20,938 bases of DNA from Clostridia bacterium (lineage in GTDB: Bacteria > Bacillota > Clostridia > Oscillospirales > CAG-272). The notes beneath the pieces were generated by a model, which searched no databases, had not been told where the DNA came from, and saw only the letters and a list, made by a program, of their open reading frames with translations. Positions 1 through 8,725 of the stretch are shown in pieces. Where the stretch lies: assembly GCA_017411935.1 (NCBI GenBank), contig JAFQPC010000204.1, positions 1 through 20,938 on the forward strand. Reading direction: 5' to 3'. A program made the translations under genes and the position numbers. Numbering within the stretch: position 1 is the first letter of the stretch; each line of letters starts with the position of its first letter.

Positions 1-736
1 CGTTTGCTCCATAAGGAGCGGTGCCGTGGTAGGAGTTGGGCTGATTGATCGCCCAGAAGCGCGTGCACGCCTTAAAGCCAACGTCGTAGAGATAGTCTGC
101 CTTGTGGTTGCTTTCACCCTCGACGGCGTCACAACGGTCCAAGCGAACCGTCTCGGGATTGGTTCTCATAATAATTGCCGTTTCGTTCAGACCGCCGTGA
201 CCGGTTTGTCCACCGCGATCAACGAAGTCGCGAAGATAAGCAATGTCCTCGGGCGTCAGCTCGGGGAAGACCTCTCCCTTGTTGAGATCGTGAACGATGT
301 CCTTGTGCGTATAGCAGAAGTCGTTGCGTGCCATCACGACATAGTCCTTCTTGTCTTTCATCGTGCTGCGAACAAAGGTGTTGAGCACCGAAATGTTTCC
401 GCCGTGACCGTTGAGCAGAATGATCTTCTTAAAGCCGTTGCGCGCGATCTCGGAGCAGAGCTCGGTGAGCATATCTATAATCAGAGGGATCGAAAAGCTG
501 ATCGTACCCTTGTGGTCATAGAGACCGTTGACGTCAGCATACCAAACGGCAGGAGCGACCATCACGGGCTCGATCTCTGCCGCCTTCTCGGCAATATACT
601 GACAGGTCATCGTGTCGGTACCAACGGGCAGGTGCTGTCCGTGCATTTCAATGCAGCCGACGGGAATGACGCAGACCTTGCCGCATTCCTCAATCGCATC
701 ATAAAATTCTTCTTCACGTAAGTTTTGCCAAAGCAT
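1..736 (-). CDS. Creatininase family amidohydrolase (partial, runs off left edge)
   Basis: The minus strand reads open from an ATG at 736 to the window edge (245 codons), so the C-terminus is missing. The product has the creatininase-family pattern: GCIEMHGQHLPVGTD at residues 27-41, with E30, H32 and D41 as likely metal ligands, then LNGHGGN and GHGGLNETA. Family members are metal-dependent amidohydrolases acting on cyclic or linear amides (creatinine, or the formamide in riboflavin and coenzyme F420 pathways). The motifs do not fix the substrate. A GGAG Shine-Dalgarno lies about 8 bases before the ATG. It starts 26 bases after the stop of the acyltransferase-like gene upstream (763-1995) and is probably co-transcribed with it. 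True creatinine hydrolysis is only one option; the pairing with an acyltransferase suggests another amide substrate, which is inference. Confidence 0.9.
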   Translation of the reverse strand, partial: MLWQNLREEEFYDAIEECGKVCVIPVGCIEMHGQHLPVGTDTMTCQYIAEKAAEIEPVMVAPAVWYADVNGLYDHKGTISFSIPLIIDMLTELCSEIARNGFKKIILLNGHGGNISVLNTFVRSTMKDKKDYVVMARNDFCYTHKDIVHDLNKGEVFPELTPEDIAYLRDFVDRGGQTGHGGLNETAIIMRTNPETVRLDRCDAVEGESNHKADYLYDVGFKACTRFWAINQPNSYHGTAPYGAN

Positions 737-762
737 CGTTTTTTCTCCTTTGATATGGTTGA

Positions 763-1995
763 TTATCTTTTGACGGCGTCTAAAAAGAAGAAGCCGCAGG
801 GTTCGTAAATGTATTTTCCGCTAAGATAGTGCGCCTTGACGGCACGCTGGAGCGACGAGTTCTCGGGCAGATCCTCCCAGCGCTCAATGGTGGGATCGTC
901 GTAAAGGAAGATCAGTACGGCGCGTCCGTCGGAGAGACGGGGGAAGCGCAGATACTTTCCTTGGAAAGCGAGAATGTTTGAGGTGGGCTTCATCATCTCG
1001 CGGAGCTGAGGCTCCATCAGCCACGAGTGGCAGTAGAATGCCTTGGGCTTGTATTCGGGGAAGGATTTTTCAAAAATACGGAGACACTCGGCGTACGCCG
1101 CTTCCATATTTTCGGGCGTGAAATCCTTGCTCGGCGGAATGTGAACGCTGATAACGGGATCGGTGTCGGTGATAAAGAGCTCCCATTCGGATTTCGGATA
1201 GGTTTTCTTCTCGGACGACGCGATCGCATTCCAAGGATCGACGGGATAGCCCTCGTAAGCGTCGTCGGTCTCGGTGAAAGCACCGAAGAATGCGGTATCT
1301 TCCGCGCCTGCCGAGCCTGCGATGATGCCGCTCTGTGACACGGGTTGATCGTGCACGAGGATCGCCGCCTCGCCCGCCTTGTTGCGGAGCACGACTGCCG
1401 ATTCGATAAACTTCGTACGCATCTCGAAATTGAGGATACCGATATGCAGAATGGTACAGTCGATCAAACGCTGATTCCAACGGAAGATGCGGTCTGCCTC
1501 AAATCCGTCGCGCCCAAAGAGCTTGTTATAGTTGTGAAGCGAGCCGTCAAAGACGTCGCGGATCGTCAGAAGAAGCACGTCCTCGGGAACTTCACGGTCG
1601 CGGAAAAACTTTGCCATCTTAGGGGCAAAGGCAAGCTGGGCAAAGAACGCCGACATCTCATACGTGGCACGCTCGTCCTCGGATGGGGGCACGGCTGTCT
1701 CGGTAACGTTGGCGATCTCTCCCGTGGCACGGTCAGCGAGCATATGATAAAGGAGCAGGGAATGGCGCGAAAGAAGCTCGTTGGCGCGAACCTTTTCGAG
1801 CGACTTCTTGACAAATTCGTATTTTTCATCAAACATCGCAAAATCCGTCTGGATCTGCGTTAAAAATTCATCGGTCAGAAACCATACACCGCGCTCGTTA
1901 TATTCCTGCATCACAGCATCAAAGTTCTTGCCGTAGAGCTCGGGCATTTCGTTAATACCAAGCGTCTTCAAAAAAGATTCTCTGGTGAAATTCAT
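763..1995 (-). CDS. Acyltransferase-like protein with NAT_N and GNAT_C domains
   Basis: A 410-residue soluble protein. I chose the ATG at 1995 because AAAGAAAGG sits just before it; an in-frame ATG 24 bases upstream (2019) would put that site inside the gene. The C-terminal half (about residues 270-405) has the GNAT_C-type pattern VHIPPSKDFTPENM, then FCHSWL-like YCHSWLMEPQL, then SNILAFQGKY, which I know from Clostridia and actinobacterial proteins named acyltransferase domain-containing protein. The N-terminal half (MNFTRESFLKTLGI onward) fits the accompanying NAT_N domain. The substrate is not known for this family; N-acyl transfer is implied by fold similarity only. It is the first gene of a unit that continues into the creatininase-family gene, and a TTGACT-17-TACAAT promoter lies 44 bases upstream. 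Family assignment is from memory of motifs. Confidence 0.75.
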   Translation of the reverse strand: MNFTRESFLKTLGINEMPELYGKNFDAVMQEYNERGVWFLTDEFLTQIQTDFAMFDEKYEFVKKSLEKVRANELLSRHSLLLYHMLADRATGEIANVTETAVPPSEDERATYEMSAFFAQLAFAPKMAKFFRDREVPEDVLLLTIRDVFDGSLHNYNKLFGRDGFEADRIFRWNQRLIDCTILHIGILNFEMRTKFIESAVVLRNKAGEAAILVHDQPVSQSGIIAGSAGAEDTAFFGAFTETDDAYEGYPVDPWNAIASSEKKTYPKSEWELFITDTDPVISVHIPPSKDFTPENMEAAYAECLRIFEKSFPEYKPKAFYCHSWLMEPQLREMMKPTSNILAFQGKYLRFPRLSDGRAVLIFLYDDPTIERWEDLPENSSLQRAVKAHYLSGKYIYEPCGFFFLDAVKR

Positions 1996-2038
1996 AATAA
2001 AACCTTTCTTTATAATCAAAGTGTTTCAAGTCGCCTTT

Positions 2039-2067
2039 ATTGTAGCATATCCGTGGAGAAAAGTCAA
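2039..2067 (-). promoter_or_regulatory. Promoter of the acyltransferase/creatininase unit
   Basis: On the minus strand TTGACT (2062-2067) and TACAAT (2039-2044) are 17 bases apart, with TGC directly before the -10, an extended -10. It points at the gene starting at 1995 and is back to back with the PHP gene promoter. Confidence 0.75.
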
Positions 2068-2087
2068 TTCAAATTAAAAAATAATTC

Positions 2088-2116
2088 TTGTTTTTTGCGG
2101 TTAAATATGGTATAAT
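2088..2116 (+). promoter_or_regulatory. Promoter of the PHP gene
   Basis: TTGTTT (2088-2093), a 17-base spacer and TATAAT (2111-2116), with TGG just before the -10. The start codon is 26 bases downstream, and the ribosome binding site AGAGGAGGTG occupies 2126-2135. Confidence 0.75.
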
Positions 2117-2141
2117 GAAAAAAACAGAGGAGGTGTTTTAA

Positions 2142-3023
2142 ATGTTTTGTGATTTGTTTGGAAATCAACGTGCAAAACTTGGACTTCATATTCATACGAG
2201 CAACTCGGACGGAGCTGTTTCTCCCGAGGAATCGGCACGCATGTATCGAGAACACGGCTACGACGCGATTGCGCTGACCGACCATTGGGTGTTTGGCACA
2301 GGGGGAGAGCTTTCTGGGCTTCCTGTTTTTTCGGGCTGTGAATACGAAGCTAACGGACGGTGCGAAAACACCTTTCATATCGTTTGCCTGCTTGCCGAGC
2401 GAGAGCCCGAGGGGATTACGAGGGAAAGCACTCCGCAAGAAATGGTGAATGCTATTCACAAAGCGGGGGGAATTGCCGTGATCGCGCACCCTGCGTGGTC
2501 GCTCAATACAATTGATTCAATTCTTGCGGTCGATGGATTTGACGCGACCGAGATCTATAATACCGTCTCGGGCACGGGGCACTCTTTCCGTCCCGATTCG
2601 TCGCTCACCGTCGATCTGCTTGCTTGCCAAGGACGCATCTATCCCTTGCTTGCTACCGACGACGCGCATTATTATCGGGATTTTCGCGGAATGGACGCGT
2701 GTCAATCCTATATTATGGCACTTTGTGATCCGTCTGATCCCTCATCGGTCAAGCGTGCGATCCTTGCAGGGGATTTTTATGCCACGCAGGGTCCCGAGAT
2801 TCATCTGACGAAAACCGATGATGGTTTTCGTGTCGATTGTTCCCCTTGTGAGAAAATCGTGTTTGCGAGCAACCGTCCGTGGAGACCGCGCGTGTTTGCG
2901 GCAGAGGGCGGCGAGCTTTTGACACACGCCGAATATACACCCGACGTGGACGAAACTTTCCTGCGCGCTTTTGTGGTTGATGAAGACGGACGGCAGGCTT
3001 GGACGAATATCGTACGGCTTTGA
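2142..3023 (+). CDS. PHP-domain metal-dependent phosphoesterase
   Basis: A 293-residue protein with the PHP (polymerase and histidinol phosphatase) signature: HIH at 16-18, SDG at 22-24, LTDHW at 46-49, a glutamate at 67 in CEYEA, H79, AHPAW at 116-119 and TDDAH at 172-176. These supply the usual set of His/Asp/Glu ligands for two or three metal ions. Stand-alone PHP proteins of this size hydrolyse phosphomonoesters or nucleotide/oligoribonucleotide phosphates; the substrate cannot be read from sequence. It is the YciV/TrpH-like type, not the PHP domain of DNA polymerase. The start is secure: AGAGGAGGTG lies 6 bases before the ATG. It is a single-gene transcript, with its own promoter at 2088-2116 and a terminator at 3129-3160. 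It ends naturally with AWTNIVRL; codons in the same frame beyond the TGA look protein-like (see findings). Confidence 0.88.
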   Translation: MFCDLFGNQRAKLGLHIHTSNSDGAVSPEESARMYREHGYDAIALTDHWVFGTGGELSGLPVFSGCEYEANGRCENTFHIVCLLAEREPEGITRESTPQEMVNAIHKAGGIAVIAHPAWSLNTIDSILAVDGFDATEIYNTVSGTGHSFRPDSSLTVDLLACQGRIYPLLATDDAHYYRDFRGMDACQSYIMALCDPSDPSSVKRAILAGDFYATQGPEIHLTKTDDGFRVDCSPCEKIVFASNRPWRPRVFAAEGGELLTHAEYTPDVDETFLRAFVVDEDGRQAWTNIVRL

Positions 3024-3128
3024 TCTCTCTTGCATATCATAAAAGAGGACGGCTCGTATATCGCGGACGGATGAGACGAAAAAGAGAGCGGACGTGTGGA
3101 GAAGACAGCCCTTCGCGAGATACTGAAA

Positions 3129-3160
3129 AAGCACCCCCGATGAAAAAATCGGGGGTGCTT
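3129..3160. terminator. Bidirectional Rho-independent terminator
   Basis: A perfect 13-bp stem (3129-3141 with 3148-3160; AAGCACCCCCGAT) and a 6-base loop, with A-runs on the left and T-rich sequence on the right. It separates the convergent PHP gene and the seven-gene minus operon and can stop both. Confidence 0.92.
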
Positions 3161-3175
3161 TGTATGTTTTTGTTT

Positions 3176-4021
3176 TTATTCCATCGTTGCGAGAATTTCT
3201 TCCAGATACTTCTTTGCATGCAGAATATCTGCGATCTGCTTTTCGCCGCTGATCTCACGCTCGATGATCAGGTTGCCGGTGTAGCCAACTTCCTTGAGGC
3301 GCTTGATGACCTCGGGAATGTTTGCCATACCCTCGCCAACCTTGACCTCTTGACCCAGCTTCTTGCCGTCGGTGGGATACAGACCGTCCTTGATGTGGGT
3401 ATCCATCACGTACTTACCGAAGACCGTGATCGCGTCGGCAGAGTTTGCCTTGCCGTAGAGAATGAGGTTTGCGGTGTCCATATTGATACCGATGTTTTCA
3501 TATTTACCACCCATCGAAACCTCTTCGATCACGCGGAGCAGGGTGATAGGAGTTTCCTGACCTGTCTCAAAGAGGAAATTGATGCCGAGCTTTTTGTAGC
3601 GGGCAACAATGTGACGAATAATGGCAACGACACCGAGATATTCGGGATCATTCATGTTTTCGGGGAGAAAACCAACGTGCGTTGCAACTCTCGAAACGTT
3701 GATCTTTACCGCAAATTCACCTGCCAGCAGCAACTCTTCAGCTCTCTTCATACGGTAGGCGGGGGGAACAAGACCAAGCGTCATAGGACCTGCGTGGAAG
3801 TTCCACTCGCCGGGGCCGGACCAGCCTGCCCAAAGAGACGAAATTTCAATGCCCGTTTCAGCAACAGCGTCATTGATCTCTTTTGCTTTTTCGTCGGTGT
3901 AGAGGGCGGTATCCCAAATGTCCATCTGACAGCATTCAAAGCCGTATTCCTTGACCTCTTTCAGCTTTGCCAGAATGTCTGTGTCCTTGTAGATCAGGAC
4001 CTTTACTCCAAGTTTGCTCAT
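3176..4021 (-). CDS. Sugar phosphate isomerase/epimerase (TIM barrel, AP endonuclease 2 family)
   Basis: A 281-residue protein starting at MSKLGVKV; AAGGAG is 6 bases before this ATG (4021), so the longer reading from 4060 is not used. The fold is the xylose isomerase-like TIM barrel: likely metal ligands E152 (FETGQE), D182 (NMDTAN), H209 (THIKDG) and E254 (IEREIS), with H115 (ATHVGF) near the active site. Relatives include inosose isomerases/dehydratases, hydroxypyruvate isomerase and 3-keto-sugar epimerases; the exact substrate is open. It is the last gene of the fhs-to-isomerase run, 25 bases after ispF, and ends just before the 3129-3160 terminator. No separate promoter is visible, so expression probably depends on read-through. 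There is no obvious metabolic link to ispDF. Confidence 0.85.
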   Translation of the reverse strand: MSKLGVKVLIYKDTDILAKLKEVKEYGFECCQMDIWDTALYTDEKAKEINDAVAETGIEISSLWAGWSGPGEWNFHAGPMTLGLVPPAYRMKRAEELLLAGEFAVKINVSRVATHVGFLPENMNDPEYLGVVAIIRHIVARYKKLGINFLFETGQETPITLLRVIEEVSMGGKYENIGINMDTANLILYGKANSADAITVFGKYVMDTHIKDGLYPTDGKKLGQEVKVGEGMANIPEVIKRLKEVGYTGNLIIEREISGEKQIADILHAKKYLEEILATME

Positions 4022-4046
4022 AATGAACTCCTTTTCTGTGAAAAAA

Positions 4047-4532
4047 TTATTTTGTTTCAAGCGTTTCGATCAGACAGACCGCGTGTGCGGCAATGCCGAG
4101 ACCTTCGCCAGTAAAACCAAGACCTTCCTCGGTCGTCGCTTTTACGCTGACAAACGAGGGCTCAAGAAAGAGCGCGCGGGCAATGGTCTTTCGCATTTCT
4201 GCGATATGGGGCGCAAGCTTGGGCGCTTGCGCGAGCACCGTCGCGTCAATATTGACGATGCGATAGCCTGCCATTCCAAGATGGCTGTTGACCTTGCGGA
4301 GAAGCACGAGACTGTCAGCGTCCTTGAAGGCAGGATCGTTGTCGGGAAAAAGCTTTCCGATGTCTCCGAGCGCCGCCGCACCGAGCAGGGCATCCGAGAT
4401 CGCGTGGAGCAATACGTCGGCATCCGAATGACCGAGCAATCCTTTTTCGTAAGGAATGTTCACGCCGCCGAGGATCAGCTTTCTTCCCTCGACAAGACGG
4501 TGAACGTCGTAGCCGTGACCAATGCGTATCAT
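4047..4532 (-). CDS. ispF: 2-C-methyl-D-erythritol 2,4-cyclodiphosphate synthase
   Basis: A 161-residue enzyme that cyclises CDP-ME 2-phosphate to MEcPP with release of CMP, the fifth step of the MEP isoprenoid pathway. The N-terminus [13 protein letters not shown] carries zinc ligands D9 and H11, followed by [12 protein letters not shown] (H43). The C-terminal signature [17 protein letters not shown] is present. Length is normal for the trimeric family. I use the ATG at 4532: its ATG overlaps the TGA of ispD (ATGA), and GGGAGGAG within the end of ispD is correctly spaced. The longer reading from 4547 would waste that site. The overlap means ispF is translationally coupled to ispD, the partner two steps earlier in the pathway. 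Confidence 0.96.
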   Translation of the reverse strand: MIRIGHGYDVHRLVEGRKLILGGVNIPYEKGLLGHSDADVLLHAISDALLGAAALGDIGKLFPDNDPAFKDADSLVLLRKVNSHLGMAGYRIVNIDATVLAQAPKLAPHIAEMRKTIARALFLEPSFVSVKATTEEGLGFTGEGLGIAAHAVCLIETLETK

Positions 4533-5293
4533 TCGATCTCCTCCCATTTCTTCCGCTCATTGAGAATTGCTTCGGCAATGGCAAGATCCTCACGGAAGGT
4601 GATCTTGACGTTTTGCGATCCGCATTCCACGAGACGGATGGGATGCTTTATAAATTCTACGAGAGAATTGTCATCCGTGCCCTCAAAGCCTTTTTTGAAT
4701 GCCGTGTAAGCGGCGGCACGGTAGAGCTTGGTCTTGAAGACCTGCGGCGTCTGCGCGAGCCATACGGTGTTGCGATCGACGGTATGGTCGATAAAGCCCT
4801 TCGAGTCGGCAATCTTGACGGTGTCGGTCGAGCGGTGCGCCGCCGTTGCCGCCTTATATTTGTATGCCGCACGGCAGACCGCGGTGATGTCGTCGACCGT
4901 CGTCAGACAGCGCGCCGCATCGGCGATCGCTACGTATTTCGACTTGTCGCTGACGGCATCAAGTCCGTTCATGACCGAGGCTTGGCGGGTGTGCCCACCC
5001 GCAACGATCTTGATCGGTTTCTGAAGACCGTAGCGAAGACGAAGCGCTTCCCATTCGGGAATTTCATTGCGTCTCGCAACAATGATAATTTCGTGAATGC
5101 ACTCAGCATCAAGATACGAACGCAGGGTGTGAAGCAGCACGGGTTCTCCGCAGAGAAGCGCCGTTTGCTTCGACTGCTCACCGCCAAAGCGCTCCGAAAA
5201 GCCTGCGGCGGCAATGATCGCTGAGGTGAAATTTTTGGGATGATCCGAGCCTGTGATGGCGCGGAGTACCCCAACCACTTTTTTAATACACAA
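4529..5293 (-). CDS. ispD: 2-C-methyl-D-erythritol 4-phosphate cytidylyltransferase
   Basis: A 254-residue nucleotidyltransferase that joins MEP and CTP to CDP-ME in isoprenoid synthesis. It shows [16 protein letters not shown] at 28-43 (R35 and K42 at the CTP-binding positions), ADAARCLTT at 124-132 in place of the usual HDAARP, STDTVK, TPQVF and TDDNSLVE. The start appears to be TTG at 5293 with AAGGAGG 9 bases before it; no in-frame ATG lies upstream of the conserved domain. This gives about 20 extra N-terminal residues before the beta strand that normally opens the protein. Adjacency to ispF supports IspD over the related TarI (ribitol 5-phosphate) enzymes. The His-to-Ala and Pro-to-Cys changes in the HDAARP motif are unusual, but D125 and R128 remain. 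Confidence 0.9.
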   Translation of the reverse strand: MCIKKVVGVLRAITGSDHPKNFTSAIIAAAGFSERFGGEQSKQTALLCGEPVLLHTLRSYLDAECIHEIIIVARRNEIPEWEALRLRYGLQKPIKIVAGGHTRQASVMNGLDAVSDKSKYVAIADAARCLTTVDDITAVCRAAYKYKAATAAHRSTDTVKIADSKGFIDHTVDRNTVWLAQTPQVFKTKLYRAAAYTAFKKGFEGTDDNSLVEFIKHPIRLVECGSQNVKITFREDLAIAEAILNERKKWEEIE

Positions 5294-5331
5294 GCTAAAG
5301 TTCCTCCTTCATATTGGAGTAAGTCATAGAC

Positions 5332-5781
5332 TTAAAAGGTTCCTTTTTCAATTTCGGAGAGCATTCCGACGCGCGTCAGGTGATTGCCTTCGTTGGCATA
5401 TTCGGCAGAGAGAAATGCGTCGACCAGATCGAGTGCAAGACCGAGACCGACCACACGCTCGCCGAAGCAGAGTACGTTGGCGTCATTATGCTCACGCGTC
5501 AGCCGCGCTGAAAAAACGTCCGAGCAACAAGCGGCGCGAATACCGTCGTGCTTGTTTGCGGCAATTGACATACCAATGCCCGTACCGCAGATGAGAATGC
5601 CGAGTCGGCACGTGCCGTCGAGGATCTTCTCGCAAGCGGCGTGCGCAAAAACGGGATAATGACAGCTGTCGGAAGAAAATGTTCCAACCTCGAGGACCTC
5701 GTGCCCCTGTTCTTTCAGGTGTGCGATGACCGCGTCTTTGATGTTGAAGCCCGCGTGGTCGCAACCGAGTACGATTTTCAT
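5332..5781 (-). CDS. rpiB: Ribose-5-phosphate isomerase B
   Basis: A 149-residue RpiB/LacA/LacB family enzyme that interconverts ribose 5-phosphate and ribulose 5-phosphate. Visible hallmarks are GCDHAG at 6-11, CGTGIGMSIAANK with catalytic C65, and TREHNDANVL with H98. Length matches the family. The start at 5781 has AAAGGAAC upstream. RpiB is favoured over LacA/B because there is no lactose or tagatose pathway nearby; an allose 6-phosphate isomerase role is possible. It lies 48 bases after tsaB and 38 bases before ispD, with no convincing promoter or terminator in either gap, so it is part of the long minus operon. Supplying pentose phosphates next to MEP genes makes loose sense, but the grouping looks like housekeeping clustering. 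Confidence 0.94.
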   Translation of the reverse strand: MKIVLGCDHAGFNIKDAVIAHLKEQGHEVLEVGTFSSDSCHYPVFAHAACEKILDGTCRLGILICGTGIGMSIAANKHDGIRAACCSDVFSARLTREHNDANVLCFGERVVGLGLALDLVDAFLSAEYANEGNHLTRVGMLSEIEKGTF

Positions 5782-5829
5782 AACAGTAGTTCCTTTGGTT
5801 TTAGTATTGATAAAATGATTTTCGGGTAT

Positions 5830-6540
5830 TCAAAACGAATCGTTCTTTGCGGTTTGTTTTTCAAGATAAGTTCGCTCCGCCTGCGAGGGGCGCAGATAGG
5901 TGACGGTAAATTCAGCGTCGTTTGTGCAAAGCCCTGCGCGATAGGCGCGGAGTGCGACCTTGGCGACCGAGGCCGCCGATTGATGCACGAGACGGTTCGG
6001 TACGGGAAGCGCCACTGTTTTTTTGAGCGCAGGCAGGGTAACGTCCACACCGTCGCCGCAAAAGCTAACGGGTTCGCCATAAGCAGAGAGAAGCTCGTCC
6101 AACTCCTCGATCGAGATGGCTTCATCGTCACGCAGACGCGTGAGCGTCTCACCGTCCGAACGGAAGAGGGCAGTATAGACCTGCGAGCGGCGCGCGTTCA
6201 TTACGGGACAGATCAGTCCCGCGCGTACCGAAAGGTTTTCGGCAATTGCTTCAAGCGTCGAGATACCGAGACACGGCTTGCCAGAGCCGAATGCCAAGCC
6301 TTTGAGCGTGGCGGCGCCGATGCGGACTCCCGTGAAGGATCCGGGACCGTTCGACGCGGCAAAGAGGTCGATGTCGCGGACCGTGATGCCATACGAGGTA
6401 AGCACCGATTCGACCATCGGAAGAAGCGTTTCGCTGTGCGTGTTTCCGTTGTTGAGAGTGTATTCCGCCAAGAGTCGGTCGTCCTCGCAAAGCGCGACGG
6501 TCGCGACGGTGGCAGAAGAGTCAAGCGCAAGAAGTTTCAT
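5830..6540 (-). CDS. tsaB: tRNA threonylcarbamoyladenosine biosynthesis protein TsaB
   Basis: A 236-residue ASKHA-fold protein. The opening MKLLALDSSA, the NTHSETLLPMV segment and AASNGPGSFTGVRIG are typical of TsaB, the non-catalytic partner that dimerises with TsaD and recruits TsaE in forming t6A37 on ANN-decoding tRNAs. The start ATG at 6540 overlaps the TGA of tsaE by four bases (ATGA), with GGAGA just upstream. The C-terminal region is complete (family usual length about 220-240). tsaD is not in the window. Confidence 0.95.
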   Translation of the reverse strand: MKLLALDSSATVATVALCEDDRLLAEYTLNNGNTHSETLLPMVESVLTSYGITVRDIDLFAASNGPGSFTGVRIGAATLKGLAFGSGKPCLGISTLEAIAENLSVRAGLICPVMNARRSQVYTALFRSDGETLTRLRDDEAISIEELDELLSAYGEPVSFCGDGVDVTLPALKKTVALPVPNRLVHQSAASVAKVALRAYRAGLCTNDAEFTVTYLRPSQAERTYLEKQTAKNDSF

Positions 6541-7016
6541 AGATTCTCCGTAAATGTAAATCCGACGGGCGTGATACGAAGCTCGCGGCTGTCCACGTAT
6601 TCGGCGGAATTTTTGACGATCTCTACCCGAAGATAACGGTCGGGGAGCGCATATTCGATCTTTTCACTCCATTCGGTCAGACAAATACCTCGACGGTCGA
6701 GATAATCGTAAAAGCCGATCGAGTAAAGCTCATCCTCGTCCTCAATGCGATAAAGATCAAAATGAAAGACCGAGAGCGCCTCTCCGCGATACTCGTGCAC
6801 CAGAGAAAAGGTGGGAGATTTGACACGCGCATTTGGTGCGATCCGTGAGGTAAAGCCGCGAATGAATGCGGTTTTTCCCACACCGAGGTCGCCGTAGAGC
6901 GCAACGAAGCGAGGAAGCGTTTGGTCTGAGATAAGGCGCTCGGCAAGAGATTTGCCGATCGCCTCGGTCTCGTCGGTGGAATTGCTTTGAATAAAAGCGG
7001 GAAGGGTCAGAGACAT
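6537..7016 (-). CDS. tsaE: tRNA threonylcarbamoyladenosine biosynthesis ATPase TsaE
   Basis: A 159-residue P-loop ATPase that drives turnover of the TsaB-TsaD-TsaE complex. Walker A is YGDLGVGKTAF at residues 41-51, followed by SPTFSLVHEY, HFDLYR and the C-terminal EWSEKI motif, all standard for TsaE. The start ATG at 7016 shares one base with the TGA of fhs (TGATG), and no strong Shine-Dalgarno is evident in the end of fhs, so it is probably translated by re-initiation after fhs. Its own stop overlaps the start of tsaB. The tight coupling fixes the order fhs-tsaE-tsaB. Confidence 0.96.
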   Translation of the reverse strand: MSLTLPAFIQSNSTDETEAIGKSLAERLISDQTLPRFVALYGDLGVGKTAFIRGFTSRIAPNARVKSPTFSLVHEYRGEALSVFHFDLYRIEDEDELYSIGFYDYLDRRGICLTEWSEKIEYALPDRYLRVEIVKNSAEYVDSRELRITPVGFTFTENL

Positions 7017-8689
7017 CAGAACAGACCCGTGATGTTGCCGTCGTTGTCGATGTCGATCGAGTATGCCGCAGGCTTCTTGGGAAGACCGGGCATCGTCATG
7101 ATCGCACCCGTGAGTACGACGATAAAGCCTGCCCCCGCAGAGAGCTTGACCTCACGCACGGTGAGGGTAAAGCCCGTGGGGCGACCGAGTTTTGTGGCGT
7201 CGTCCGAGAGCGAGTACTGCGTCTTTGCCATACAGATGGGAAGACGCGCATAGGCAGGATCGAGTGCTTCGATCTCGGCAAGTGCCTTTGCGGCAGATGC
7301 GTCAAATTTCACGCTGTCCGCGCCGTAGATCTTGGTAGCGACCGCTTCGATCTTCTCCTTGATCGAGAGATCGTCTTCATACATAAAGTGGAAGTCTTTT
7401 TCCTTTTCACAAGCGGCAATCACCTTTTCGGCGAGCTCCAGACCGCCCTCGCCACCCTTGGCGAAGACCTCGGAAAGGGCAAAGTCTGCGCCCTTTTCGC
7501 GGCAGACCGTGCGGATATAATCGAGCTCTGCGTCGGTATCGGTGCCGAAACGGTTGATAGCAACGACAACGGGCAGACCGAATTTGCGGAGATTGTCGAT
7601 GTGAGCTTCGAGGTTGACCGAGCCCTTCTTGAGTGCTTCAAGGTTCTCGGTAGCGAGTTCTGCCTTGGGAACGCCGCCATTGTATTTCAACGCGCGAACC
7701 GTAGCGACAAGAACAACGGCATCGGGAGAAAGTCCTGCCTTGCGACACTTGATGTCAAGGAACTTTTCAGCACCAAGGTCAGCACCGAAGCCTGCCTCGG
7801 TGATCGCGTAATCGGCGAGCTTGAGCGCGAGCTTGGTGGCACGAACCGAGTTGCAGCCGTGCGCGATGTTTGCAAAAGGACCGCCGTGAATGAGGGCGGG
7901 GGTGTTTTCGAGCGTCTGTACGAGATTGGGCTTGATGGCATCCTTCAGAAGCACTGCCATTGCGCCTGCCGCCTGCAGATCGCGGCAATAGACGGGCTTG
8001 CCGTCGTAGGTGTAAGCTACGAGAATATTGCCAAGGCGTACCTTGAGATCGGCAAGATCTTCCGCCAGACAGAGAATAGCCATAATTTCGCTGGCAACCG
8101 TGATCATAAAGTGATCCTGACGCGGAATGCCGTCAACCTTTGAGCCGAGACCAACCGTAACGTTGCGGAGCGCGCGGTCGTTGGTGTCGGTGACGCGGGC
8201 GAAGAGAATGCGGCGCTGGTCGATGCCGAGCTCGTTGCCCTGCTGAAGGTGGTTATCAATGATCGCGGAGAGAAGATTGTTCGCCGCGGTAATGGCATGG
8301 AAGTCTCCTGTGAAATGGAGATTGATGTCGTCCATCGGAACGACCTGTGCGTAGCCGCCGCCTGCCGCGCCGCCCTTGACGCCGAATACGGGTCCGAGAG
8401 AGGGTTCGCGGAGTGCGATGACAGCATTTTTGCCCATCTTGCTCATTGCCATACCCAGACCGACCGTGGTCGTCGTCTTACCCTCGCCTGCGGGGGTGGG
8501 GTTGATGGCGGTGACGAGGATCAGCTTTCCGTTTTTGCGGTTGGCAGTACGCTTGAGAAAATCATCGGTGATCTTCGCTTTGTACTTTCCGTAGAGCTCG
8601 AGCTCGTCGTCTTCGATTCCTAAGTTATGCGCAATGTCGGTAATGGGGAGCATTTTTGCTTCTCTTGCAATTTCGATATCGGTTTTCAT
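7016..8689 (-). CDS. fhs: Formate--tetrahydrofolate ligase
   Basis: A 557-residue enzyme (family usual about 556) that makes 10-formyl-THF from formate, THF and ATP, the entry of formate into one-carbon metabolism and a step of the acetogenic methyl branch. The ATP-binding segment [17 protein letters not shown] is at residues 63-79. Further conserved stretches include [26 protein letters not shown] and GMAMSKMGK. The start at 8689 (MKTDIEIA) is set by AAAGGAG seven bases upstream; an ATG 21 bases further up lacks one. A near-consensus promoter lies at 8726-8754, giving a leader of roughly 30 bases, too short for a riboswitch. It is the first gene of the minus operon and is translationally coupled to tsaE. 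Confidence 0.97.
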   Translation of the reverse strand: MKTDIEIAREAKMLPITDIAHNLGIEDDELELYGKYKAKITDDFLKRTANRKNGKLILVTAINPTPAGEGKTTTTVGLGMAMSKMGKNAVIALREPSLGPVFGVKGGAAGGGYAQVVPMDDINLHFTGDFHAITAANNLLSAIIDNHLQQGNELGIDQRRILFARVTDTNDRALRNVTVGLGSKVDGIPRQDHFMITVASEIMAILCLAEDLADLKVRLGNILVAYTYDGKPVYCRDLQAAGAMAVLLKDAIKPNLVQTLENTPALIHGGPFANIAHGCNSVRATKLALKLADYAITEAGFGADLGAEKFLDIKCRKAGLSPDAVVLVATVRALKYNGGVPKAELATENLEALKKGSVNLEAHIDNLRKFGLPVVVAINRFGTDTDAELDYIRTVCREKGADFALSEVFAKGGEGGLELAEKVIAACEKEKDFHFMYEDDLSIKEKIEAVATKIYGADSVKFDASAAKALAEIEALDPAYARLPICMAKTQYSLSDDATKLGRPTGFTLTVREVKLSAGAGFIVVLTGAIMTMPGLPKKPAAYSIDIDNDGNITGLF

Positions 8690-8725
8690 AGGAAACTCCT
8701 TTGTTTTCAAAGTTATACATTGTAT

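Noticed and set aside
26..721. Plus-strand open frame of 231 codons
   Set aside because: It lies antisense to the creatininase-family gene, which has clear motifs and a ribosome binding site.
3021..3068. Selenocysteine or TGA read-through in the PHP gene
   Set aside because: The protein ends at a natural family C-terminus, no SECIS-like hairpin was seen immediately after the TGA, and TGA is used as a normal stop in several overlapping genes.
2999..4114. Plus-strand open frame of 371 codons
   Set aside because: It runs through a terminator and antisense to the sugar isomerase gene; no ribosome binding site.
8690..8725. Tetrahydrofolate riboswitch before fhs
   Set aside because: The leader is only about 30 bases after the promoter, too short for the aptamer.
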